A DNA stretch of 13,163 bases from Syntrophobacterales bacterium (GTDB taxonomy: Bacteria; Desulfobacterota; Syntrophorhabdia; Syntrophorhabdales; WCHB1-27): assembly GCA_017881765.1 (NCBI GenBank), contig JADGQN010000091.1, forward strand, positions 1 through 13,163, in the 5' to 3' direction. A model generated the notes under the pieces. It searched no databases. It saw only the letters and a program-made list of their open reading frames with translations, and had not been told where the DNA came from. Positions within the stretch are counted from its first letter, which is position 1. Every line of letters begins with the position of its first letter. This document shows positions 1 through 6,608 of the stretch, one piece after another. Both the position numbers and the translations under genes were made by a program.

Positions 1-533
1 GCGCCATGGGAGATCGCCTTCTTGAAGACCTCCCGCGGGTGGACCAGGCTCGCGTTCGCCGTGCCCACGGAAATGGTGGAGATATCGAGTATACTGTTCC
101 GCACGTTAAGAAGGACAAGCTTGAAATGCTCCTTTGCCTTATCCTGGATGCTCGCCCTGAGCGCCTTTACCACGGTTTGAGGGCTGGTAACCTCGTATTT
201 GGAAGGCTCAACCTCCCCATCCTGCCTTCTTCCCAGCTCAAAACATGCCTTGAGCTGAGCCGCTTTTGCCAACCCTATGCCGTGGATCCCGGACAGCTCC
301 TCTACGGTCGCCTCGCTTACACCCTTGATATTCTTGAACCGCCTCAAAAGCTCCTGTGCGATTACTAATGCAGATTTTCCCGCTACGCCGCGGCCGATAA
401 CCAGGGCCAGCAGTTCAGGGCCGGACAGCGCCTGAGGGCCAAATCTTTTGAGGCGTTCTCGCGGCCTTTCCTCGGCAGGGAGGTCGTGTATGGTGAAGGA
501 ACTTTCCAGGTCGGACATGGCGTACTGAACCAT
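1..533 (-). CDS. radC: RadC family (JAMM domain) protein, C-terminus cut by window edge
   Basis: Translating the minus strand from the ATG at 533-531 gives 177 residues that stay open to the window edge. Residues about 15-45 are the conserved RadC N-terminal region (LPAEERPRERLKRFGPQALS), followed by a helix-hairpin-helix segment (LSGIHGIGLAKAAQLKACFE). The start of the JAB/MPN (JAMM) domain ends in SLVHPREVFKKAI, a RadC hallmark. The metal-binding HxH...D motif would lie just beyond the edge and cannot be checked. An in-frame ATG at 518-516 (MSDLESS) is an equally good start and fits better with the promoter that overlaps the first ATG. No clear Shine-Dalgarno is seen for either. RadC was historically linked to DNA repair, but its biochemical role remains uncertain. 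It lies downstream of uvrC on the same strand, separated by repeat copy A1. Confidence 0.9.
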   Translation of the reverse strand, partial: MVQYAMSDLESSFTIHDLPAEERPRERLKRFGPQALSGPELLALVIGRGVAGKSALVIAQELLRRFKNIKGVSEATVEELSGIHGIGLAKAAQLKACFELGRRQDGEVEPSKYEVTSPQTVVKALRASIQDKAKEHFKLVLLNVRNSILDISTISVGTANASLVHPREVFKKAISHG

Positions 534-559
534 TATAGCTGATACAGACTGAATTACAA
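532..559 (-). promoter_or_regulatory. Candidate sigma-70 promoter for radC
   Basis: On the minus strand a TTGTAA -35-like hexamer (559-554) is followed after 16 bp by a consensus TATAAT (537-532). The -10 box overlaps the upstream ATG at 533-531, so a transcript would begin near 525. That leaves only a few bases before the second in-frame ATG at 518. This favours the 518 start with an almost leaderless mRNA. It is a consensus match only. Confidence 0.4.
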
Positions 560-677
560 AGGGAATTTCACGCGCACACGGCTACGGACCTGTGAAAAAA
601 CGCGCCGCAGGGTGGAGCACTGTTTCTTCCATCCTCCACAAGAGCACGACACTCCCCTGAGACAATCTCGACATGTA

Positions 678-922
678 GTCCGTAAGCTCTGTTCCTGGAG
701 TGAGCATCGCGAGAGGCTCTGGGCACCCGTAAGTAAAGACGAGCGTGGCTTTAGCCCAGGCGACTGACTCCGAGGCAGTAAATAGGAAAAGCGCCTCTGT
801 TTGCGAATTACCGCAGATCCTACCGAAACAATAGAGCTTCGCAATTGGAGCCTGAGCGAGGCGGAACGTCCAACGGGTCAGAGCCGGAGCGTCAGCGAAC
901 GGAAGGAATAGAGCTTACGGAC
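678..922. repeat. Family A structured repeat, copy A1 (245 bp)
   Basis: The ends are an 18-bp inverted repeat, GTCCGTAAGCTCTGTTCC (678-695) against 905-922, with one G-T pair. Inside, GGCTCTG-GGC-ACCCGT (715-730) pairs with ACGGGT-CAGAGCC (873-885), a 13-bp stem with a 3-nt bulge. Next to it is a small hairpin CGT/ACG (890-892 with 899-901, 6-nt loop). The block from about 838 to 885 is nearly identical to copies A2 and A3. It contains a TTGG/CCAA pairing that crosses a TTC/GAA stem, a possible pseudoknot. No ORF here looks like a protein. The preceding 118 bp (560-677) show nothing I recognise. It fills the uvrC-radC gap. Confidence 0.8.
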
Positions 923-949
923 GGCTACCTGGAACTGCGCGAGCACGTT

Positions 950-2725
950 TCACGCTTCTCCGCCCTGGGGTTGGAGCGCCGTCTTGATCTCTTCGGCGAT
1001 CTTTCGGTTGAAACCGGGCAAGCTGGCGATCAGGCTCGCGTCGGCCTCCCGCATTGCATCCAGCGAGGGAAACTCTTTGAGGAGACGCATCATCCTCTTT
1101 TTCCCGACGCCCTTGATGCTTGGAAGGATGGAAGAAAGATCCTCCCTGCGTTTCCACCTCCTATGAGAGCCGATGGCGAACCGGTGGGCCTCATCCCGCA
1201 TCCTGACGATCTCTTTAAACACGGGCGAGGATTTGGGAAGCAACAACGGGTTCTTCCGGAACGGCAGATAGAGCACATCTTCCATTCTTTTCCTGCCTAG
1301 TCCTTTGGCAATCCCTAAGAGGTCCGGGCTCACAGCGAGCGCCTTGAAGACGTTGATCGCAGCGGATAACTGCCCCTTGCCGCCATCGAGGATCACGAGG
1401 TCGGGCAAAGGGCGAATCTTCTCGTCCCTCATCCTACGTGTAAGCACCTCGCTCATCATGGCTACGTCATCCCCCGGTTGCGCCTCCCGCAGGTGAAATA
1501 CCCTGTACGCGTCTTTGCGCGGTTTGAAATCCTCGAAGACAACCATGATACCTGAAGGGTTCGTCCCGCCCGTGTGGGAGTTATCGTAGACTTCGATCCG
1601 CTTCGGAGCCTTCCTCAGATGGAGGGTCCTTCGGAAGGCCTCGTCGATTTCTATCGGTTCCACTTCGTGGAGATTTTCTACGGCAAGCCTGATCATATCC
1701 CCGGCCCCGCGTGACTCCGGACCAAGTATACGCAGACCGTGTCTTTGCTCCCTCAGATGCATTTCCAGCAAGGGCAGGTCCTCCAGCGCCTCGGAAATAA
1801 TGATCTCATCGGGAATCTGGCGGCTCCCGTAGTACTGAAAAACGAATGAAGAGAACGCCTCATCCGGATTGAGGGAAAAAGGCTCATGGAAGGTCCTCTT
1901 CGAAATCAACACACCTCTGCGAAAACTGAGGAGCACAATCCTCAGCCTGCGTTCCTCCCTGAGCACGGCCCAGACGTCCCTGTTTTTCCCGAGGTGCTCG
2001 TGGACGTGCTGCTTCTCCACCAGCCTCTTAAGCACATGGTATCGCTCCCTCTTCTCCCTTGCGCCTTCAAAATCCCACGCCTTCGCAGCCGTATCTATCT
2101 GCTCTTCGAGACCCTTCAGCAGCTTCTCATCCTTCCCCGAAAGGAAGTCGGTCAGTTCCTCCACGACCGCCCTGTAAGAGGCTTCATCCGTGTAACCGAC
2201 ACACGGTGCAAGACATTTCCTTATATCGTAGAGGATGCAGGGCCTGCTCCTTCCCTTGAAGACCGCATCCTTGCACCGTCTCACAGGATACAATGACTGG
2301 ACGATCTTCAGGAAGTCCCTGACGTCGCGTGCGTGGGGATGCGGCCCGAAATAGAGGGCGCCGTCATCCCTGATGTTTCTCGTGGCGGATAACGCCGGGA
2401 ATTTCTCTTTGACGCTAAGCCTCAAGGAGATATAGGTCTTGTCGTCCTTCAGCACCACGTTATATTTGGGCTGATGTTCTTTTATCAGGTTGTTTTCGAG
2501 GAGAAAGGCTTCCTTTTCATTGCCGGTGAGCACAAAAGAGACGCTCTCGATCCTTGAGAGAAGGCGCGCCAGCCGCCCCTCTTTCGTGCTGTCGTCGAAA
2601 TAACTACCCACCCGGTCGCGTAGGTTTTTTGCCTTTCCGACATAGATGGTCTGATTGCTCTTGTCACGAAAGAGGTAGACACCAGGGCTTTCCGGCAGGT
2701 TGGCAAGTGTTTCGTCACTAATCAC
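950..2725 (-). CDS. uvrC: UvrC, nucleotide excision repair nuclease subunit
   Basis: This 591-residue protein, full length for the family, makes both incisions at UvrB-marked DNA lesions. An N-terminal GIY-YIG nuclease carries GVY at 15-17, YVG at 28-30, Arg36 and catalytic Glu77. Four cysteines (151, 163, 171, 175) match the spacing reported for the UvrC iron-sulfur cluster. A UVR domain at about 202-237 contacts UvrB. The C-terminal RNase H-like nuclease keeps the Asp-Asp-His triad: Asp381 (EVYDNSH), Asp447 (VILDGGKGQ) and His514 (RDEAHRFA). A tandem helix-hairpin-helix DNA-binding region lies at about 533-582. The start is a GTG at 2725-2723 with AGGTG (2737-2733) seven bases upstream. uvrB is the next gene upstream on the same strand but 421 bp away, with family C repeats between, so tight translational coupling is unlikely. 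Confidence 0.97.
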   Translation of the reverse strand: MISDETLANLPESPGVYLFRDKSNQTIYVGKAKNLRDRVGSYFDDSTKEGRLARLLSRIESVSFVLTGNEKEAFLLENNLIKEHQPKYNVVLKDDKTYISLRLSVKEKFPALSATRNIRDDGALYFGPHPHARDVRDFLKIVQSLYPVRRCKDAVFKGRSRPCILYDIRKCLAPCVGYTDEASYRAVVEELTDFLSGKDEKLLKGLEEQIDTAAKAWDFEGAREKRERYHVLKRLVEKQHVHEHLGKNRDVWAVLREERRLRIVLLSFRRGVLISKRTFHEPFSLNPDEAFSSFVFQYYGSRQIPDEIIISEALEDLPLLEMHLREQRHGLRILGPESRGAGDMIRLAVENLHEVEPIEIDEAFRRTLHLRKAPKRIEVYDNSHTGGTNPSGIMVVFEDFKPRKDAYRVFHLREAQPGDDVAMMSEVLTRRMRDEKIRPLPDLVILDGGKGQLSAAINVFKALAVSPDLLGIAKGLGRKRMEDVLYLPFRKNPLLLPKSSPVFKEIVRMRDEAHRFAIGSHRRWKRREDLSSILPSIKGVGKKRMMRLLKEFPSLDAMREADASLIASLPGFNRKIAEEIKTALQPQGGEA

Positions 2726-2756
2726 GATTCTACACCTACGAAAGACTTTAGCACTA

Positions 2757-3132
2757 TCTCACGCCCGCTCTCCCGCTGAAGCGGGATCGCTAGAGTCCGC
2801 AGAGGCCGCAGAGAAAAGCCCGCAGAGAGTCTATTCTGTGCCCTGATGTGAGAGAATGCGCACATCAGGGCACCTCGCGTCGCTGCCGCGAGGGGGGCCA
2901 CCATGTCCGGAAGTGGTAAGATTAATCTGCTGCGAAGCGGCAGGCAACATATATCCGGGTTTCCGCGACTAATTCCCGCCACGGCGGGATGCGGTGCGAA
3001 GAATTCTCTCTGAGAATTCAGAGCGAGCACGCACATATCCTCAAACGGCTCTTTCGTCTTGCTTTACCTCTGGCCCTGTCTTTCCTCTGCGGCCTCTGCG
3101 GCCTCGAAGGAGCGGAGCGACTGGGCGTGAGA
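2757..3132. repeat. Hairpin-rich segment bounded by inverted family C repeats
   Basis: The segment opens with TCTCACGCCC (2757-2766) and closes with its exact reverse complement (3123-3132). The inverted similarity continues inward: 2797-2818 matches the reverse complement of 3080-3101 with one mismatch in 22, centred on a doubled CCGCAGAGG motif. The interior holds several perfect hairpins: TCCCGCT/AGCGGGA (2771-2786), a 13-bp stem (2838-2873), CCTCGCG/CGCGAGG (2873-2893), TCCCGC/GCGGGA (2974-2989) and GAATTCTC/GAGAATTC (3001-3019). No credible protein is encoded. It fills nearly all of the uvrB-uvrC gap and looks like a non-autonomous (MITE-like) insertion or two inverted repeat units. No target-site duplication is visible. 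Confidence 0.6.
2838..2873. repeat. Perfect 13-bp stem, 10-nt loop
   Basis: GTGCCCTGATGTG (2838-2850) is the exact reverse complement of 2861-2873. Neither strand has a T tract after the stem, so it is not a canonical intrinsic terminator. A second stem (2873-2893) begins at its last base. Confidence 0.7.
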
Positions 3133-3146
3133 CCAATCTCCTTGTC

Positions 3147-5135
3147 TCAAAGTGTCATCTCCATTTTCTCCAACTTCAGTAATCGATCCCGCAGTTGAGC
3201 CGCCCTCTCGAAATCCCACTTCTTCGCAGCGTCGTCGATTTCTCTCTTCAGCTTTTTCATCACTTTGGTGAGCTTCTTGGGCTGAATGCCCTGCTCATCG
3301 AACTCATCCAGGGGTATCGTGTAATAATCTTTCTCGTAGATGGACCCGAGCACGTCGGTGATCTGCTTCTTGATCCCTTCCGGCGTGATGCCGTGCGTCT
3401 CATTATACTCCGTCTGGACCTTCCTTCTCTGCTCGGTCACTTCAATCGTCCTTCGCATCGAATCGGTCATCCTGTCCGCGAACATGATAACCCTGCCATT
3501 GAGATTCCGTGCCGCCCTCCCGCATGTCTGGATAAGCGACGTCTGAGAGCGCAGGAAGCCCTCCTTGTCGGCATCGAGTATGGCGATGAGCGAGACTTCA
3601 GGTAAATCAAGCCCCTCTCTCAGCAGGTTGACACCCACGAGTACATCAAAGTTGCCGAGGCGCAGATCACGTATGATGGCTACTCGTTCCAACGTATCGA
3701 TCTCCGAGTGGAGATACTTCGTCCTGATGCCCGCGTTGAGAAGAAAATCGGTGAGATCCTCCGAAAACCGTTTCGTCAGCGTTGTCACGAGGACCCGCTC
3801 TTTTCTCTCCACCACTATCTTGATCTCTTCGAGCAGGCTGTCGATCTGATTCTTTGCCGGTCTCACCTCGATTTTCGGATCGATCAGCCCTGTCGGCCTC
3901 ACAATTTGCTCGACCACGTGGCCCGTCGCCTTTTCGAGCTCATAGAGGGCGGGCGTGGCGGAAATGTAGACGATTTGATTAACCCGCTCTTTGAATTCAT
4001 CGAACGTAAGCGGCCTGTTGTCAATGGCCGAGGGGAGCCTGAAGCCATACTCGACAAGTGTCTCCTTACGGGACCGGTCACCCTTGTACATGCCCGTGAG
4101 CTGCGGTATGGTCACGTGGCTCTCGTCAATCAGCACCAGTGCATTCTTCGGCAAATAATCTAAAAGCGTTGGCGGCGGCTCGCCCGGTTTTCTGCCCGTC
4201 AGGTGGCGTGAATAATTCTCTATACCCTGGCAATAGCCTATCTCACCGAGCATTTCAAGGTCGTATTTGGTCCTTGATTCAAGCCTCTGTGCCTCCAACA
4301 GTTTGTTCATGCCTCGCAGTTCTTTCAGCCGTTCGGCGAGCTCCGCCCGTATGCTCGTAATCGCGGTCTCCACCTTTTCTTTAGGCGTCACGTAGTGGGT
4401 TGCCGGGTATATGGTGAGCCGGTTGAGCTTCTCACGGGGCTTCCCGCTCAAGGGGTCGATTGCGTAGAGGCCTGCAATCCGGTCACGATCGAGCACGATC
4501 CTGTAGGCCTTGTCCTCTTCATAAGCAGGATAAACGTCTACGGTCTCGCCCCGTACCCTGAACCTGCCCCGGTAAAAATCAGTTTCATTCCTCTCGTACT
4601 GACACTGGATCAGCTTATCGAAGAGTGCTCTCCTGTCGATCTCGTCGCCTTCTTCTAGATAAATGAGCATGCCGTAGTAAGCCTCCGGGGAACCAAGCCC
4701 GTAGATACAGGAGACGCTCGCAACAATAAGCACGTCCTCCCTTTCAAAAAGTGCGTTCGTGGCGGAGAGCCGGAGTTTGTCGATCTCTTCGTTGATGGAG
4801 GAATCTTTCTCGATATACGTGTCCGTCGGAGGGACATAAGCCTCCGGCTGATAGTAATCGTAGTAGCTCACAAAGAAATGGATCGCATTTTCAGGAAAGA
4901 GTGTCTTGAATTCCGCGTAAAGCTGGGCCGCGAGCGTCTTGTTATGGGATATAACGAGCGTCGGCCTCTGCACGCGCTCAACCACGTTTGCTACGGTAAA
5001 CGTCTTTCCTGAACCGGTGACCCCAAGCAGTACCTGGTGTCGCAGACCTTCCTCGACACCTTCCGACAGCTTCTCTATCGCCTCGGGCTGATCGCCCGCC
5101 GGCTTATATTCAGTAACCAGTTTGAATCTGTTCAT
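3147..5135 (-). CDS. uvrB: UvrB, excision repair helicase/damage-verification subunit
   Basis: UvrB is loaded onto DNA by UvrA, verifies the lesion using ATP hydrolysis and recruits UvrC. From the ATG at 5135-5133 the protein has 662 residues (MNRFKLVTEYKPAGDQ), the usual length. Walker A GVTGSGKT is at 38-45. The damage-probing beta-hairpin region with YYDYYQPEAYVP is at 91-102. DESH (Walker B) is at 337-340, YISATP at 390-395 and helicase motif VI QTCGRAARN at 536-544. A C-terminal UVR domain at about 623-658 pairs with UvrC. The frame stays open 37 codons further upstream to 5246, but that stretch translates dispersed repeats and lacks family similarity, so I reject the longer start. The Shine-Dalgarno is weak (AGG about 10 bases upstream). 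arsS lies upstream on the same strand. Confidence 0.97.
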   Translation of the reverse strand: MNRFKLVTEYKPAGDQPEAIEKLSEGVEEGLRHQVLLGVTGSGKTFTVANVVERVQRPTLVISHNKTLAAQLYAEFKTLFPENAIHFFVSYYDYYQPEAYVPPTDTYIEKDSSINEEIDKLRLSATNALFEREDVLIVASVSCIYGLGSPEAYYGMLIYLEEGDEIDRRALFDKLIQCQYERNETDFYRGRFRVRGETVDVYPAYEEDKAYRIVLDRDRIAGLYAIDPLSGKPREKLNRLTIYPATHYVTPKEKVETAITSIRAELAERLKELRGMNKLLEAQRLESRTKYDLEMLGEIGYCQGIENYSRHLTGRKPGEPPPTLLDYLPKNALVLIDESHVTIPQLTGMYKGDRSRKETLVEYGFRLPSAIDNRPLTFDEFKERVNQIVYISATPALYELEKATGHVVEQIVRPTGLIDPKIEVRPAKNQIDSLLEEIKIVVERKERVLVTTLTKRFSEDLTDFLLNAGIRTKYLHSEIDTLERVAIIRDLRLGNFDVLVGVNLLREGLDLPEVSLIAILDADKEGFLRSQTSLIQTCGRAARNLNGRVIMFADRMTDSMRRTIEVTEQRRKVQTEYNETHGITPEGIKKQITDVLGSIYEKDYYTIPLDEFDEQGIQPKKLTKVMKKLKREIDDAAKKWDFERAAQLRDRLLKLEKMEMTL

Positions 5136-5170
5136 GATTCGATAGCCTAGTCCCCCTCGGTGACGTATTG

Positions 5171-5214
5171 TCCTTACAGGACGCTTCCTTACAGGATGCT
5201 TCGCTAGCGCTATC
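5171..5214 (+). repeat. Family B 44-bp repeat, copy B1
   Basis: Two tandem 15-bp units of the form TCCTTACAGGAYGCT are followed by the tail TCGCTAGCGCTATC. It matches 7817-7860 at 42 of 44 positions. A one-unit version with a shortened tail lies at 11223-11245 inside repeat A2. Here it overlaps by two bases the palindromic repeat at 5213-5281. Confidence 0.8.
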
Positions 5215-5281
5215 ATTTCGAGCGCAGCGAGAAATCTTATATTCAAAGGAACTTCAAGATCTCTCCCTTCGGTCGAGATGA
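5213..5281. repeat. REP-like imperfect palindrome
   Basis: The left arm 5213-5238 (beginning TCATTTCGAGCGCAGCGAG) pairs with the right arm 5256-5281 at 21 of 26 positions, with a 17-nt loop. The arms resemble the intergenic palindromes with TTTCGAGC/GAGAAATCTT motifs that I have seen in many bacterial genomes (recollection, not searched). Together with B1 it occupies most of the 193-bp arsS-uvrB gap. Confidence 0.6.
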
Positions 5282-5328
5282 CAGTGCACTTCCGAACTCA
5301 TGCACTTACTGCTTTTCTGAACGTCCAT

Positions 5329-6294
5329 CTAACTCGTGAGGGCACCCCCGCAACTGCTTCCCTGGCCTGCTGTACAGCCGTAGCAGTGCTCTCCGACAAC
5401 GATAGGCCAAGGACCGTTCCCTAGCGGCGGAAGCTCCGAAATATGTACCCGCGGGCGTTCATCCAGCCGGAGGGGGAGATCGAGACTCCGGTTGAAATCG
5501 CAGTTGTAAAGATACCCTCGCCAGTCAACGTTGACAAGGGTTTGGCACATCACGGACCCGACATTCTCATCGCGATGGGCGCACCGAAGCAGATCCATAT
5601 ATTCGTCGAATTGCCCCAGGGTTACCAGATGAAGGCCAAACCGTTGGATCGGCATATTTGTGATGGTGAGAAGACGGTTGAAAACGATGCCATGGCGTTC
5701 ACCCAGTTCTCTCCTGTATTCTTCCTCCAGTTCCGATTGCGCCGGGGGGAGAAACGGGCCTAAAGGGTTATATACGAGGTTGAGGATGAGGCCCGTCCCG
5801 TCGACACCGTAACCGAGACTGTTGAGCTTCTTGAGCATGCGTACACTCGATACGTATACACCTTTTCCCCGCTGTTGGTCCACGTTTTCTTCGAGATAAC
5901 ACGGCATAGATGCGATTATCTCCACGCCGTGATGCGCGAGGAATTCTGCCAGGTCTTCCTGGCCTGGTTCTTCCAATACCGTGAGGTTGCACCGGTCGAT
6001 GACACGTATGCCCAATGCGGAAGCCGCGCTCACCAGCGTCCTGAAGGAGGGGTTCAATTCCGGAGCTCCTCCCGTCAGGTCGAGTGTCCGTACCCTGGAT
6101 GAGGCGAGAAAAGAGAGCACCTGTCCGGCCGTGGCAGCATCCATGATCTCCCGCCTCTCCGGCGCTGCGTCTACGTGGCAATGCATACACCGTTGATTGC
6201 ACAGACACCCGACGTTCACCTGCAACGTTTCGAGACGGCAACCCCGGATCGCGGGAAAATCAGTCGATTCCTCTATAAGCGGCAACCTATTCAC
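5329..6294 (-). CDS. arsS: ArsS-like radical SAM protein (DUF3641 C-terminus)
   Basis: This 321-residue protein has the radical SAM cluster motif at Cys32, Cys36 and Cys39 (CNQRCMHC) and the SAM-contacting segment DLTGGAPE at 72-79. The C-terminal region is cysteine-rich (C250, C265, C304, C307, C315) and ends CYGCTAGQGSSCGG, as in the family named arsenosugar biosynthesis radical SAM (seleno)protein ArsS. Some members carry selenocysteine near this C-terminal motif. Here Cys315 is a normal TGC codon. The usual partner, arsenite methyltransferase ArsM, is not in the window, so an arsenosugar role is by homology only. The start is a GTG at 6294-6292 with a strong GGAGGT (6308-6303) eight bases upstream. 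It is transcribed divergently from the rdhA homologue. Confidence 0.82.
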   Translation of the reverse strand: MNRLPLIEESTDFPAIRGCRLETLQVNVGCLCNQRCMHCHVDAAPERREIMDAATAGQVLSFLASSRVRTLDLTGGAPELNPSFRTLVSAASALGIRVIDRCNLTVLEEPGQEDLAEFLAHHGVEIIASMPCYLEENVDQQRGKGVYVSSVRMLKKLNSLGYGVDGTGLILNLVYNPLGPFLPPAQSELEEEYRRELGERHGIVFNRLLTITNMPIQRFGLHLVTLGQFDEYMDLLRCAHRDENVGSVMCQTLVNVDWRGYLYNCDFNRSLDLPLRLDERPRVHISELPPLGNGPWPIVVGEHCYGCTAGQGSSCGGALTS

Positions 6295-6329
6295 GCGGCG
6301 TGACCTCCCATTCCTTCACAAGCTCCCTC

Positions 6330-6459
6330 ATATAACGTTCCCTGCACTACTATTATAATATCCCCTTGCCCCTTAAGTCTATTAGCCGTATCTAAAGGGG
6401 CGTGGCCGTTATGAATTTTGCGGCCGGAAGCGGCACGGACGCTCCAGCCAGCGCGCGTT
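6330..6459 (-). pseudogene. Possible decayed ankyrin-repeat fragment
   Basis: Read on the minus strand, this stretch encodes GHAPLDTANRLKGQGDII in one frame. That resembles the last ankyrin repeat of many proteins (G-x-TPLD-x-A...GxxxII). In a second frame, immediately upstream, it reads AGASVPLPAAKFITATPL and then hits a stop. Joining the two at about 6393-6396 gives a single ankyrin-like unit (GASV...ATPLDTANRL), which suggests an old frameshift. The fragment merges upstream into the 7-nt repeat and downstream runs into the arsS leader. Only one repeat unit is visible, so chance similarity cannot be excluded. Confidence 0.35.
6352..6381 (-). promoter_or_regulatory. Weak candidate promoter for arsS
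   Basis: On the minus strand a consensus TATAAT (6357-6352) is preceded, 18 bp upstream, by TAGACT, a 4/6 match to the -35 consensus. The start point would be near 6345, giving a leader of about 50 nt before the GTG. An inverted repeat GCCCCTT/AAGGGGC (6368-6374 with 6395-6401) straddles the upstream side and could be an operator. Confidence 0.35.
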
Positions 6460-6463
6460 TTGA

Positions 6464-6540
6464 ACAACTTGTAACCTGGAATCTGTAACGATAGTTCTTC
6501 AACGTGTAACTTGTAACCTGTAACTTGCAACCCGTAACCT
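6464..6540. repeat. 7-nt tandem repeat (GTAACYT), about 11 units
   Basis: Units follow a strict 7-nt phase from 6464: ACAACTT, GTAACCT, GGAATCT, GTAACGA, two degenerate units, then GTAACTT, GTAACCT, GTAACTT, GCAACCC, GTAACCT (ending 6540). It ends ten bases before the -35 box of the rdhA promoter. Confidence 0.75.
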
Positions 6541-6549
6541 GTCTGTCTC

Positions 6550-6579
6550 TTGACATGCCTCTTTGGCTGAATCTATAAT
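6550..6579 (+). promoter_or_regulatory. Strong sigma-70 promoter for rdhA homologue
   Basis: A perfect TTGACA (6550-6555) and a perfect TATAAT (6574-6579) are separated by 18 bp. Transcription would start near 6586, leaving a leader of about 23 nt that contains a long purine Shine-Dalgarno (AGGGGGGG, 6595-6602) six bases before the ATG at 6609. A full-consensus promoter suggests that expression is limited by a repressor. Confidence 0.75.
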
Positions 6580-6592
6580 AGGTCAGACCTAT
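6578..6592. promoter_or_regulatory. FadR-like operator dyad over rdhA start site
   Basis: ATAGGTC-A-GACCTAT is a perfect 7-bp inverted repeat with one central base. Its core GGTCAGACC fits the GGTC-N-GACC pattern typical of FadR/GntR operators. It overlaps the last two bases of the -10 box and covers the expected +1, a repressor position. The FadR-subfamily gene at 8006-8734 is the natural candidate ligand. Binding is inferred. Confidence 0.55.
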
Positions 6593-6608
6593 AGAGGGGG
6601 GGTGCTCC

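Noticed and set aside
2838..2873. Intrinsic terminator
   Set aside because: Neither strand has a T tract after the stem.
2722..3036. 104-codon minus-strand frame ending on the uvrC start codon
   Set aside because: It is made entirely of hairpins and family C repeat sequence, with no protein similarity.
5136..5246. 37-codon N-terminal extension of UvrB
   Set aside because: The extension translates family B and palindromic repeat DNA, while UvrB homologues begin at MNRFKLVTEY-like sequence.
5329..6294. Selenocysteine in the ArsS homologue
   Set aside because: The C-terminal position that is Sec in some relatives is a TGC codon, and the frame has no internal TGA.
6291..6530. 79-codon minus-strand frame before arsS as an intact gene
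   Set aside because: Its N-terminal half is the 7-nt tandem repeat and there is no ribosome binding site. Only the ankyrin-like remnant is worth noting.
6464..6540. CRISPR array
   Set aside because: The units are 7-nt direct repeats without spacers.
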